Shown: piece after piece, positions 1 through 10,787 of the stretch
How the letters are laid out: every line of letters begins with the position of its first letter
Numbering within the stretch: the first letter of the stretch is position 1
Assembly (NCBI RefSeq): GCF_027595985.1
Contig: NC_073313.1
Span: 84,984,899 to 85,048,898 of the forward strand
Origin: Sorex araneus
Taxonomy: Eukaryota > Chordata > Mammalia > Eulipotyphla > Soricidae
Length of the DNA stretch: 64,000 nt
Reading direction: 5' to 3'
Position numbers and translations under genes: made by a program
The notes under the pieces: generated by a model
The model's database searches: none
Told to the model about the DNA's origin: nothing
What the model saw: only the letters and a program-made list of their open reading frames with translations

Positions 1-1076
1 TAGTAGAACTGTATAAGAAAAAACCTCCAACCCCATCAAAAATGGGGAGAATAAATGAACAAAAATTTTCTCAAAAAATAAATACACATGGCCAAAAGGC
101 ACATGAAAAAAAATCCTCCACATAGCTAGTCATCAGGAAGATGTTTATTGGTTATGTGGTTAATTGGTTAATGAGATGTCATCTCACACCACAGAGACTG
201 GCACACATTCAAAAGAACAGAAGCAACCAGTGCTGGCGTGGATGTGGGGAAAAAGGGATGCTCTTTCACTGCTGGTGGGAATATCGACTGGTCCAGCCTT
301 TCTGGAAAACAATCTGGACAGTCCTTCAAAAACTAGAAATTGAGCTTCTATATGACCCTGCAATACCGCTTCTGGGAATATATTCCTAGGATGCAAAAAA
401 GCACAGTAGAAATGACATCTGTACCTATATATTCATTGCAGCACTGTTCACAATAGCCAAAATATGGAAACAACCCAAGTGCCCTAAAACAGATGACTGG
501 TTAAAGAAACTTTTTAGGAGAGATGAAGTCATAAAACTTGCTTACAAATAAATAGACATGGAGAGTATTATGCTAAATGAAATGAGTCAGAAAGAAAGGG
601 ACAGACATAGAAGGACTGCACTCATTTGTAGGGTATAGAATAACATCACATGAGGCTGACACCCAAGGACAGTAGATACAAGGGACAGGAGTATTGCCCA
701 ATAGCTGGAAGACTGCTTCATGAGCTGAGGGGAGAAGGCAGATGGAATAGAGAAATGATTACTAAGAAAATGATGGCTGGAGGAACCAGTTGGGATGGGA
801 GATGCATGCCGAAAGTAGATAATGGACCAAACATGATAACCTCTCAGTGTCTGTGTTGCAAGCCATAATGTTCAAAAGTAGAGAGAGAGAGTATGGGGAA
901 TATTGTCTGCCATAGAGGCAGGGGGAGAGTGGGAAAGGGGGGGTATACCCGGGATATCGGTGGTGGGGAATGTGCACTGGTGGAGGGGTGAGTGTTGGGT
1001 TATTGTGAGATTGTAATCCAGACATGAAAGCTTGTAACTATCTCACGGTGATTCAATAAAATAAAATTTTTAAAAA
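1..1076 (+). mobile_element. L1 3' end: ORF2 C-terminus plus type A 3'UTR
   Basis: The left edge enters a 5'-cut L1 in sense orientation. The reading around 141-389 matches the L1 ORF2 C-terminus, with the zinc-knuckle region CWRGCGEKGMLFHCWWEY in which the last cysteine has become tyrosine. The ORF2 reading ends with a tag stop at 636-638. The 3'UTR follows. It contains gacacccaaggacagtagat, the purine-rich box gtagagagagagagtatg and the terminal motif cacggtgattcaataaaa at about 1044-1061. The same 3'UTR type recurs at 17390-17733, 21691-22391, 46636-47066, 51214-52487 and 54047-55210. The 5' flank lies outside the window, so no TSD can be tested. Confidence 0.9.
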
Positions 1077-1408
1077 TGGAATTTGTGGTATATATACACA
1101 TATGGAATATTATGCAGCTCTAAGAAAGAACAAAATCATGTAATTTCCTGCCACATGGAACTAGAGGATATAATTCTTAGAGAAGTCAATCAGGAAAAAA
1201 AAGATAGAAGCAGAATGATCTTTTTCATATGTGGGACTTGAAGATAACAATGAAGGGCTAAAGGCAGCACAGCGATAGCATACATTCACCAAGTGAGTTG
1301 AGGGCTAGGGATTGAAGGGTGGCAGGTGTAGTGTTGGAGTTACGTACATGAGAAGCTGTCATTAATAGTATTGTACATTATGAAACCTCAAATTTAAATA
1401 ACCAGCAA
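1077..1408 (+). mobile_element. Older L1 3' end fragment
   Basis: Contains the L1 ORF2/3'UTR transition (tatggaatattatgcagctc, then gcagaatgatctttttcata) and a divergent 3' tail (gttggagttacgtacatgag). A related tail lies at 8940-9238. It is much more diverged than the preceding type A element and probably forms the DNA into which that element inserted. Confidence 0.65.
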
Positions 1409-1424
1409 TTTGAGTCATAGAAAT

Positions 1425-1570
1425 ACAAGGGTTAAGCTATTTTCCTCACACGAGACTTAACCTAGACCCCAGCATTGCACATGACCTTCTGAACATGTCA
1501 GTAGTGATCCCTAAGCATAGTGTTCAGAGAAAGCCCTTGATATCATTTGTAGTGACCCAAATCTGATCTG
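1425..1570 (+). mobile_element. Decayed tRNA-derived SINE (soricid type)
   Basis: Weak but collinear similarity to the SOR SINE: a head-like tacaagggttaagctatttt, the middle cccagcattgcacatgacc, then cagtagtgatccctaagcat and a final gtagtgacccaaa. It is heavily mutated and has no clear TSD. It could also be a chance collinear match. Confidence 0.4.
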
Positions 1571-1764
1571 TCAAAAAAACAGAAACTGATTCAGTTAAAA
1601 AATGATTAAAATGAAAAAAAATAGAGTGAACACAATTACTTTAATACTATAGATAGGTATATAATTGCATTCAACTTGAATATAATTGACATTCTATAAA
1701 TATCTCAGGCATGTATAAATTTTGATTGATTACACATAAGGTTACAATCTTCTCCACAAATTAG
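1571..1764. other. AT-rich spacer, nothing recognised
   Basis: No reading frame or repeat was identified. It ends with ccacaaattag (1754-1764), the left target-site copy of the following SINE. Confidence 0.5.
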
Positions 1765-2007
1765 CACTGTAGCACTGTCATCCCGTTGTTCATCAATTTG
1801 CTTGAGCAGGCACCAGTAACGTCTCCATTGTGAGACTTGTTACTGTTTTTGGCATACTGAATATGCCATGGGTGGTTTGCCAGGCTCTGCCATGCAGCCA
1901 GATACTCTCAGTAGCTTGCCGGGCTCTCTGAGAGGGATGGAGGAATTGAACCTTGGTCGGCCACGTGCAAGGCAAACGCCCTACCTGTTGTGGTATCGCT
2001 CTAGCAG
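1765..2007 (-). mobile_element. SINE class II: tRNA head with RTE-derived body and tail
   Basis: On the minus strand it reads tRNA head (gagcgataccacaacaggta, B box ggttcaattcc), then a body with two ctggcaaactacc-like words, then gagacgttactggtgcc and a tail gacagtgctacagtgct. The body and tail match the RTE leader and RTE 3' terminus rather than the SOR SINE. It is flanked by an 11-bp TSD, ccacaaattag, at 1754-1764 and 2008-2018, so the boundaries are secure. Confidence 0.85.
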
Positions 2008-2275
2008 CCACAAATTAGAAAAATATTAAAACATTAGGTTCTGAATACATATCAATACAATAAAATTGATAATAGTGAGTTACTAAAAATATTTTAAGAA
2101 TTTCTGACTAATGGGCTGGAATCAGGAGTGGGGGTCACACAGATATTCCCAGAACCCAGAAGCCATTTCCACTGATATTCAACCCAGCATTTCAATTACT
2201 GTTTCAGTACTCAAGCTCAGTAACACCATGCTATTAATTCTGAAAGTGCTAACAGGTATATCTTGATGTGTTGGG

Positions 2276-2800
2276 GTGGAGAAACATGCTTTATTAGTAC
2301 TGAAATCAAACTCAGATTACCATCATAAATTTGAGAATACCTTATATCAAAAAGGCCATAAAGAATTGCTAGCAAGGACATGGCAAAATAGGAACCCTCA
2401 TTATCTGTTGATGTATATGTATATGTACATATACATATATATCAACATATATCTATATGTTGATATATATGTATATGTCTGACCCCTCTTTGAAAAACAT
2501 TAGTGAGACTTCAACAAAAAATAAAAATAGAACTGCTATATTATGCAGTAGTCTAACTCTTAGATATCTATCTCCAAATCACAAAAACAATAATTTAAAA
2601 AGATATATGCACACCTATGTTTACTACAGAAATAGTGGCAATAAATAACCAAGATCTGAAAATAACCCAAGTACCTGACATATGAGTGGATAAACAAATA
2701 TAGTATATATATATACACAATGGAATACTCAGCTATAAAAGATGTAATCTTGCATTTGCCTATGTGATCCATATACCACATATGAGGGGATAATATTGTA
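2276..2800 (+). mobile_element. Old L1 ORF2 3' region with AT-rich microsatellite
   Basis: The order of words follows the mammalian L1 ORF2 end: caaaataggaaccctca (start of the trunk near the zinc knuckle), then tactacagaaatagtggcaa, then acccaagtacctgacatatg, then tacacaatggaatactcagc. It is strongly degraded. A run of tatatgtatatg and tgttgatatatatg at about 2408-2480 is a local AT-rich simple repeat within it. Confidence 0.6.
2408..2480. repeat. Imperfect (TATATG)n simple repeat
   Basis: Alternating tatatg/tacata words with two near-copies of catatatctatatgttgat. It is low complexity and lies within old L1 sequence. Confidence 0.75.
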
Positions 2801-2869
2801 TTTTAACATGAGGTTTATGCACAAATATGCATAAATTGTTCATGTGTATGGTTCATTAGCACAAGTACA

Positions 2870-3060
2870 TCTATGTTTTTGCGAATGTCAGGATTTCTTT
2901 TTTCTTTATAGTTGGATAGTATTCTATTGTGCATATATACATTTTTATCATTCAGCAGTCAAGGGACACTCAAGTTTGTCTCCAAATCTTAGCTAAATTG
3001 TTCTACAATAAACATAGGAGGATCTCTTTTCCAAGTAAATATCTGTAAATTTGAGGCTAC
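2870..3060 (-). mobile_element. Old L1 ORF2 3' fragment
   Basis: On the plus strand it reads tatagttggatagtattcta ... ttctacaataaacataggag, the complement of the L1 ORF2 C-terminal region seen in many younger copies here (gctgcatagtattccattgt). It is probably the 3' part of the host L1 that continues at 5287. Sequence at 3060-3180 may be a further degraded SINE but is too diverged to call. Confidence 0.55.
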
Positions 3061-3193
3061 AGAACTACTTAGGGTTTACTCCTGTCTCTGGACTTAGGAT
3101 TCATTCCCTGGTGGCATTCAGGTGACCATGTGTGATTCTAGGCATCAAACTAACGCTCAATATTTAAATTTTAAATAATATTCTTACTAAGTT

Positions 3194-3426
3194 CCATCGA
3201 ACCTGGGTCGGCTGCATGCAAGGCAGATGCCCTAGCCACTGTGCTATCGCTCCGAAGATTCCTCCGTCCCTCTAGGAGAACCCAGCAAGTTACCGAGTCT
3301 CCCGAGCGCATGGCAGAGCCTTGCAAGCTACCTGTGGCGTATTCAATATGCCAAAAACAGTAACAATGTTTCTAGTGCCCTCTCGAGCAAATCGATGAAA
3401 AATGGGATGACAGTACTACAGTGATA
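3194..3426 (+). mobile_element. SINE class II with inverted tRNA head
   Basis: Positions 3194-3253 hold the tRNA head in minus orientation (cacagtggctagggcatctg when complemented). From 3258 the body and RTE-like tail run in plus orientation (gattcctccgtccctct ... gatgacagtactacagtgat). The head is thus inverted in place, next to the body it normally precedes. This is the arrangement expected of twin priming. A flanking duplication is not convincing (only about 6 bp). Confidence 0.75.
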
Positions 3427-3440
3427 CTAATTTCCATAAT

Positions 3441-5030
3441 CACCTGTTGTCCCATTGCTCATCGATTTGCTAGAGTGGGTGCCAGTAACATCTGCATTCA
3501 TCCCTGTCTCATGCTAGCATAACCCAATGACATCTTGCTCACTCCAGGAACATGAGGAGCATCAAACCATTCATTCAGGGTCTTGACAAAGAAGTCCGAC
3601 CATCTCATAGGTAAGCAGCCAGGCATTCTTTTAATGTCCTGTGGAATTCAGTTAGTAATGGCTCTAGTCCAGCGGTTGGATCCAAATCTCATTAAATGTC
3701 TGGCCCATCTGATTTTCGACGCCTTGGCAAACAAGGCAGTGTCCCTGATTCTCCATCGTCAACAGAGGTTGGAACTTCAGATTCCTTCTCTTGCTTGAGT
3801 GAAATGGGATGCAGAAAGCATAGCTCTTTCTATTCCTCTCTGGGAAACCCGAATAGTGCTAAATTCTACTTCATGGAGCAGGGAGAAAGGGCTGCAAAGT
3901 ATAAGAAGAGAACTCCCAGAACAACCACCAACTGGGAGCTCTTTGGCACTATTGCAACAATACGGGAAGTTGCCATCATTGAGAATATTGACAAGGAATA
4001 CTATTGACTGGTTCAGTACCACCATGACTGTGCAAGGAATGCCGAGTGTAAGAAAGCAACAAAAAGACGTCTGTCTTCGAAAACTCTTTTTTCTTTTTTG
4101 CTTTTTGGGTCACACCCAGCAATGGACAGGGGTCACTCCTGGCTCATGCACTCAGGAATCACCCCCGGCAGTGCTCAGGGGACCATATGGGATGCTGGGA
4201 TTTGAACCTGGGTCGGCCGCGTGCAAGGAAAATGCCCTTCCTGCTGTGCTATCAATCCAGCCCCTGTCTTCAAAAACTCTTGAGCTCATTCACCAACATG
4301 GTTTGGCACGAGCCTCAGGCAATCACAAACTAACATCCGAGCTCGAAAAACTGTGCAGAGAAGCAATATGATGATCTCGAAGACAGAAGAGCAGCAGTGT
4401 TAGCCAATTTGGCAGAAGTTGGGAAAAGTATTCACAGCACCTGCCTGTCCTTCGCCAACTACAAGACCAAGATGACTGTCCTCTGACATCCTAATGGAGC
4501 TATCACATCTTCCAGAAAGGCAATAGAGAAGGTTATCCAAGACTCCTACTCAGATCTCTTCAATAGCCATGTCCACCAGCCCACATACCAAATTCTGCAG
4601 GATGGATATGTCGTTCCCAGCATTCTCCCTTCTGAAATTCGACATGCCATTTCATCAGTAAAGAAGCGTACGGCACACGGTCCAGACAAGGTCAGACCCG
4701 AACACCTGAAGAATCTGCCACCAGTACTCATCTATACACTGGCTCAGCTCTTCACATGCTACCTGTCTGAATACAAGGTTCTGTCTCAGTGGAAAACCAG
4801 CAGGACCATTCTTTTGTACAAGAAGGGAGACATCCACAACAGTGGCAACTGTCACCCAATCTGCCTGTTGTTCGTCGTCTACAAGTTGTTCACTCGAGTC
4901 ATCCTGAATATGATTGGCAGAACACTAGACAAAGGACAACCATGACAGAAAACTGGGTTCCGAAAAAGATTCAGCATGATTAACCATATCCACAAGGTAA
5001 CCAAGCTCATTGAGGTTTCGCGCGAGTTCT
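3441..5030 (-). pseudogene. RTE-clade LINE copy 1, 5'-inverted (twin-primed) and broken
   Basis: The segment 3441-3835 is the complement of the RTE 3' terminus, encoding the last residues of the polyprotein (C-Y-W-H-P-L, stop, Q-I-D-E-Q) and ending at the element's 3' end. From about 3848 to 5030 the orientation flips to plus. It encodes the endonuclease end through early reverse transcriptase, including IHKVTKLIE-like and LLYKKGDIHNSGN motifs. The two 5' ends abut, as in twin priming, and roughly 700 nt between them (compared with copy 2) are missing. The whole insertion, with the SINE at 5031-5286, is bracketed by aatttccataat at 3429-3440 and 5287-5298. Stops and frameshifts make it non-coding. 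A SOR SINE interrupts it at 4089-4263. Confidence 0.85.
4089..4263 (-). mobile_element. SOR-type SINE
   Basis: Minus-strand copy. On the plus strand it begins with a T-rich tail and gctttttgggtcacaccc, then ccatatgggatgctggga, and ends in the tRNA head gctgtgctatcaatccagcc. The TSD is ctgtcttc(g/a)aaaactctt at 4071-4088 and 4264-4281. It inserted into RTE copy 1 after that element had been fixed in place. Confidence 0.92.
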
Positions 5031-5286
5031 GTAGCACTGTAAGCACTGTCATAGCACTGTCATCCTATTGTTCATCATTTTGCTCGAGTGGGCACCTGTA
5101 ACGTTTCCTTTGTGAGACTTGTTACTGTTTTTGGCACATCGAATATGCCATGGGTAGCTTGCCAGGCTCTGCCGTGCGGGGCAGGATACTCTTGGTAGCT
5201 TGCTGGGCTCTCCGAGAGGGACAGAAAAATCAAACCCAGGTGGGCCGTGTGCAAGGTAAATGCACTACCAGCTGTGCTATCATTCC
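5031..5286 (-). mobile_element. SINE class II at the end of RTE copy 1
   Basis: On the plus strand it runs from tail to head: repeated tagcactgt words, caatgg-type tail, agacttgttactgtttttgg, gggctctccgagagggacag and the head gctgtgctatcattcc. It has no TSD of its own. Its head abuts the right target-site copy (5287-5298) of the RTE insertion and its tail abuts RTE sequence, so the two appear to have inserted as one unit. Confidence 0.85.
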
Positions 5287-8200
5287 AATTTCCATAATAC
5301 TTCGCCAATTTGCATTTCCAACAACAGTGTGTACCCTTCTTAACATTCTCAACAAATGATATCTCATTGTTGCTTTGATTTGCATTTGCCTAAGAATAAG
5401 ACTATGAACATAAATTTTTTTCAATGACTATTGAAACGCATCACTACCACTGAAGTGCCCATGATCCTTCACCCCTATGTAACCTCTGATCTGACCTTCC
5501 TTCCTCACACCAAATCTCTGCCCTTTATTTGTTGATAACCGGTTATTATTTTGGTACATACTGTTATCTTCCTAAGCACCACTTCAAGTTCCAAACTCTC
5601 CACTTATGTTCCCATGCTACTTCCAATCAACTAAATAATTTCCTTGACTTCTCCCCCAAGCCTGGCCCTCTCAAGTGTGTTATCCAGGGTCCAAAGGTCT
5701 ATTATAGACTGATATTGTCCATACTTTAGTTTTGTTTCTCAATTAACTGCAGATGAGTGAGGTAATCTCGTGTTTGTCCTTCTGGCTCTGGCTTATTACA
5801 CACAACAAAATACCCGGCAATTTCATCCAAGTTGCTGTTAGTTGCATAAATTAATTTTTTCTTGTAGCTGCATAGTATTCCATTGCATATGTAGGACACA
5901 ATTTATTTAACCATTAATTTGTTGGGAGACATTTGGCTTGCTTCCATATCATAAATACTAATAATAGTTTCAATGAACTTAGGCCCAATCACATTTTTAG
6001 AAGTAATGTTTTGTGTTGTGTTTGGGGGTAGATATCTAGATGTGGAATAGCTAACAGTGGATGAAGCTTCCATTTTCAACACACCACCACTGACATTGGT
6101 TGTTTTGAGCAACAAATGCATGTAAGAATATATTCATATGAATATAAATGTATATGCATCATTCTCACTGTATGAAATTAGTCCATTTTATGAAGTATTA
6201 TGTGTAATTGTCTTCTTATAATCAGTAGGAGGTCTTTATCTGGGAGTTTCTTTTGTCATTAAAAACCTGCTTTTATATTTATTTTTTAAATTGAATCACC
6301 ATAAGATAGAACATTACAAAGCTGTTCATGAAGGGTTTCAGTCATACAATATTAGTATCATATGAAAACTTTTTAATTTAATACTCCCTCCCACTTTCTT
6401 ATTTCTGCTTCTGTTACCTTTGCTGGTGAAATGAATCAGTTTGTTGAATATACATGTCTTTGAGGTCTACATCCTGGAGTATTCTGCCTATGTTTCAATG
6501 TATTTTATGGTTTCTAGTCTAATCTCTAGGTGTTTTAAAAAACTTTTCTTTATTGAATCACTGTGAGATAAACCCTTACAAAGCTGTTTATGATTGGATT
6601 TGATAGGCTTTGAATTAATTTTTGTATGGTTTGATATATGGTTCCAGTATCATATATTTAAGACTGATTATTCAGTTTTCCCAACACCATTTGTTGAAGA
6701 GGATGTTGTTACTCCAATTCAATTACCCAACTCCTTTAACAGAGGTTAATTGGTCATATTTCTGAAGACTTATCACTGGGATTTAACTTATGATTCTTTG
6801 GTTTGTCAGCCTAAACATTCCAGAATCATGCTGTTCTTATTACTATAGTTTTATAGTATAGTTCGCACACAGGGAACCCAGTACCTCTAACATTCTTTGC
6901 TTTAGCATGGCTTTGACTATTTTTGAGATTTTTTGCTTCCATATAAATTATAGTAGTATAATCACTTGAAAATGTCATCAGGATTTTAATGGGATTGCAT
7001 TAAGTCTGTAGAGTACTTTGGATAGGATAATACCATTCTCCTACTCCATGAACACAAAATATTTTTCATTTCTTGGTTTCTTCTTCTATTTCATAAGTTA
7101 CTGATAGTTTTCACAACATTTTTCTTTCACATTCCTTGTTATGTTGAGTCCTAACTATCTGATATTTTAAGAAACTACTTTTTGCTATTTTAATCTTATT
7201 TTGTTGTTTATTTTAAAAATTCTATATCTATTTTACCTAGTAGCTCCTTATCAAATATATGATGTGTAAATACATTTTCTATTAGTGTTATATCCTTATA
7301 TCTTGATGCAAGTTAATTTTATTGTGTTCTTTTTTGCAATTTATTTTATTTTATTATTTATTGATTTCTCTCTTTTTTATTGAATCACCTAGAGATAGAC
7401 CCCACAAAGCTATTCATGATTGGCTTTCAGTCATACAATATTCCAATATCCCCAGCCCTCCACCATTGTACATTTCCCACCACCAATTTTGCCAGTGTGG
7501 CTTTCATTTCTTTTGCTATTGGAATTCTGTTCTCAAACACATCTCAAAAACTGATTATCATGTACCTCTTGTGCTTGTACACTCTTCATGACTTTGGGTT
7601 TTACACACAAAGTTTTAAGCATATTGCTGTCCAGATTTTTCAGGTTTTTAAAATCATAGATATATGATTTTATTTCTGGGCTTTTAATTCCATTTATTTG
7701 TTGTAGTTTTTATTTTAATTCAGTGTTCTTCTAATTGCTATTTCTGTATTTCATAATATAGTATGATCAGGAATTGCGATGCCTCCAATTCTTTAATTTC
7801 AAGAGTTTTTTCTTTCTATTTGAAGTCTTTCTTGTAGCTTAAAATAAAGTTCATGACTTTTAATTCCTTCAATTGTTGTTGTGAATAATGTCTTTGGAAT
7901 TTTGAGTGAATCTGTGCACTGTTTTAGGAAATATAGACATTTTTATGATGATAATTCTTTCAGTACATGAGCACATAATATCTTATATATCTTATAATTA
8001 CTTCAAAAAATTTACTTTTCTGTGCACAGGTCTTTAATGCCATCATTTGCCTTTATTACAAAGAATTTTCATGTGATTGTGAATAAGATAGTTTCCCTGA
8101 TTTCTCTTTATGCAAGTCCATTATTTTTAAATGTATTTGTAAATGTAAAATATTGAAATTTCCCCCTTTCACGGAGGCAATGTGATTTATAGTACTGTTA

Positions 8201-8930
8201 ATGATATTTTCATGATACATAGTCCCAATGCCAATTATCACAAGAACATGTACTTTTCACCATGTCTAAGGACCCCTCCCATCCATCTCCTTTCTTCCAT
8301 CACCAAGTAAGCTCAGATCTGTAGACCAACTTTCCAGTTCTGTTGCCCTTAGCCATTTGTTGTTCCCTTACTATGTTTATTTTCTCTTTATAATGACTAT
8401 GTCCTATGTTATTTACTCAGAACATTTGTTTCTGTTTATTTGTTGTATTTGTGGGCATTTGAGTCACCCACTACTGTTTTCAACTAATTTTCATATTCAA
8501 AGAATTATGATCTGAGAGGATAATTGATATAATTTCTATCTTGTTGATTTTATGAAGATATATTTAGTGACCCGTAATGTGGTCTATCTTGGAGAGTGAC
8601 ATTTGTGCAATGGAGAAGAATATGAACTCAACTTGGGTAGGGGGGGATTAAGAATCCTTATATATTAGACTAATCTCATCCATTTTTCTGTCTAACCCAG
8701 TATTATTTTGTTGAGCTTTTGCTTATTATTCAGCAGCAAATGAGGTGTTTTATAGTCTCCTACTACTTTTGTGCAATATATATTTGTATATTAATTTTGA
8801 GTTTAACAGTTTAATTCATTTCTTGCAGAGTCATACTTTTAAGTAATTTAAATAAACCTTTAGAGAAATCTTGGAGATAATCACACCAGCCTCTATTAAT
8901 TTCACTATAATCAATGAATAATTATCTTGG
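5287..8930 (-). mobile_element. Ancient minus-strand L1, nearly full ORF2 span, with nested L1 tails
   Basis: Read right to left, the block passes from the L1 endonuclease region (about 8930-8440, around gtgacccgtaatgtggtcta) through reverse transcriptase (about 7330-6430, including the ttttcccaacaccatttg region) to the C-terminus and 3'UTR (about 6150-5287, gctgcatagtattccattgc). Fragments of younger L1 3' ends, recognised by ttgaatcacc and tttcagtcatacaatatt, interrupt it at about 6282-6400, 6535-6620 and 7372-7600. No long frame survives. The 3' end continues to the left of RTE copy 1. Local gene content cannot be excluded in its most diverged parts, but nothing supports any. Confidence 0.6.
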
Positions 8931-8939
8931 GCAACTTGG

Positions 8940-9238
8940 ATACAACTAGCATATATACTGAGTGAAATAAGTCATAATTAAATATATATATGCAGAATGA
9001 TCACTCTCATATATGGGACTTAAATACACAGTGAGGAGAAACAAAGATCCAAATATCTAAAAGCAACATGATGTGGGGAAGGGGTACTGACACAGGCAAT
9101 GGAGTGGGTCAGCAGGTGAGTAGGAGGTGGTAAGAACTTGGAGGAGGGAAATGAGAGTGCTCTGATGATAGTTGTGGTGTTGGAATTATGTCCAGGAGAA
9201 ACCATTTTTTATAACATTATAAACCCCAAAATAAATTT
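8940..9238 (+). mobile_element. Older L1 3' end fragment
   Basis: Contains ctgagtgaaataagtcataa, gcagaatgatcactctcata and atatgggacttaaat, the usual order at the L1 ORF2 end, then a tail with gttggaattatgtccagg and aaccccaaaataaa. It belongs to the same old subfamily as 1077-1408. Confidence 0.65.
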
Positions 9239-9400
9239 TATAATCATTGAATGATAAAATTTCGTTTGCTGGAGTGAAATACTAAAGTTTTAGCTTCATT
9301 ATTTTGCCTTAATTTATTGAACATTCACATTTCTAATGAAGATTTTAGGTAAAGGAAAAATAGATCTAAACATACTTAAATTTCAAAAGGTATTGACTTA

Positions 9401-10053
9401 AGACCTCTGGAACCCAGCCACAACCATGCTCAAGGCCCCTCTCCACACATTCGGATGAGCCTCATACTTGAAGGAACCGGCAGAGAAATGCAGGTGTGCG
9501 GGACTCAGGGCTGAGATCTCCAAGCCTGCTCGGGTCGGGACTGGGCCTCTTATGCCCAGATCCTCCATTTTCCAGTAGCTAGGCAGTCGCACCCAGAAAC
9601 AGCCCTCATCGCTGTGTAATCCAATCAACAACTAACATCCAGAGACTATAAAACCAAGCTCCTAGAACATTTTATAGCCTAGTTCTCTCTCTTGGTGAAC
9701 CTGGCAAGCTACCAAGAGTTTCCTGCCCTCATGGGAGAGCCTGGTAAGCTCCCCGTGGCGTATTCATATGCCAAAACCCATAACAATGATGGATCTCATT
9801 CCTCTGACCCTAAAAGGGCCTCCAATGCGGCACCATTGGGAAGGATGAGTAAAGATAGGCTGCTAAAATCTCAGGGCTAGGACATATGGAGACATTACTG
9901 AGACCGCTAGAGAAAATTGATGATCAACGGGATAATGATGATGATGATATGCAATATCTTCTCCCATTCAGTATTTTGTCTGTACTCTGTTTCAATTCTC
10001 GGCTTATGTATTCTTTTTCCTAAAAAGATAAAAATAAAAAATAAAAAGAAAAA
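9401..10053 (+). mobile_element. ORF-less RTE derivative: leader joined to 3' end, with extra 3' tail
   Basis: A 653-bp insertion flanked by a 16-bp TSD, aaaaggtattgactta, at 9385-9400 and 10054-10069. Its 5' half has a CCAAT box (9621-9625) and TATAAAA (9647-9653). Then comes the ctggcaagctaccaagag leader shared with class II SINEs, then ggctgctaaaatctcagggc as at the start of RTE copy 2. It jumps directly to the RTE 3' end (ggagacattactgagacc, gatgatcaacgggataatg) and a (gat)n tail at about 9927-9948. About 100 bp of unrelated sequence and an A-rich tail follow. The long A tail and TSD suggest L1 machinery moved this copy. No ORF is present. Confidence 0.8.
9621..9653 (+). promoter_or_regulatory. 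CCAAT and TATA-like boxes in the RTE-type leader
   Basis: CCAAT at 9621-9625 and TATAAAA at 9647-9653 precede the transcribed-looking leader. A related copy at about 18220 keeps ctataaact, and the minus-strand copy at 60304-60976 has cttaaaaac. This is a sequence-level resemblance to a Pol II core promoter and is not shown to be active. Confidence 0.4.
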
Positions 10054-10069
10054 AAAAGGTATTGACTTA

Positions 10070-10787
10070 GTGCATAGAAGAAACATCAAAGTTGATAATG
10101 AAAAAGAAATTACATAAAAGGGAAAAATAACAATGGCAACTATCATTGATTTTTATCCAAAATTGTACTGAAGGTCAAAGTTAATTCAATGATATCATCA
10201 AATTAAGTAATAAATACAAATAATAGTAAGGGACAAAAAGGTACCTGTTTACCTTGAAAACCCCAAATTAATGAAACTTACAAGAAGTTGTAAAGGGTAA
10301 AGTTGGCTATATTCAGTTCTAATCTCTAGAATCAAACAGAGTTACTGTCACATTTAGACACAACCTATTTTTGTTGAATTAATAAAGTTAGTAAAGTAAC
10401 CAATTAGAAAATGTAATAAGAAAACCTTATTCAAATACAAAAATAATGAAATGTTTAAAAAGGATTTTTAAAAAACATGTCCAAAATTAAATAAATATAA
10501 TAGTGCATATTGAAGCACTACTTTACTAAATTATCTTAATGAGGATCTGAATAAAGATACTTCTGATGGTCCTGAGTAGAATGTACCGCTGTAATGGAAA
10601 TATCATTTCTATTCAGATTATTCTATAAATTAAAGGTAATTATGATGAATATTCAGGAAGAAGTGCGTCTAGAAGTTGACACTGTTTCTTAAATTTAAAC
10701 AGAAAGAAAACCATGCAAAAACAGCGAGATAATTTTTGGACAGACAACCAAATCTTACTTCTTTTAAATACACTCATAACAGTTTCT
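10070..10787. other. AT-rich sequence, nothing recognised
   Basis: No coding frame or known repeat was identified. It may be the background into which the flanking retroelements inserted. Confidence 0.5.
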
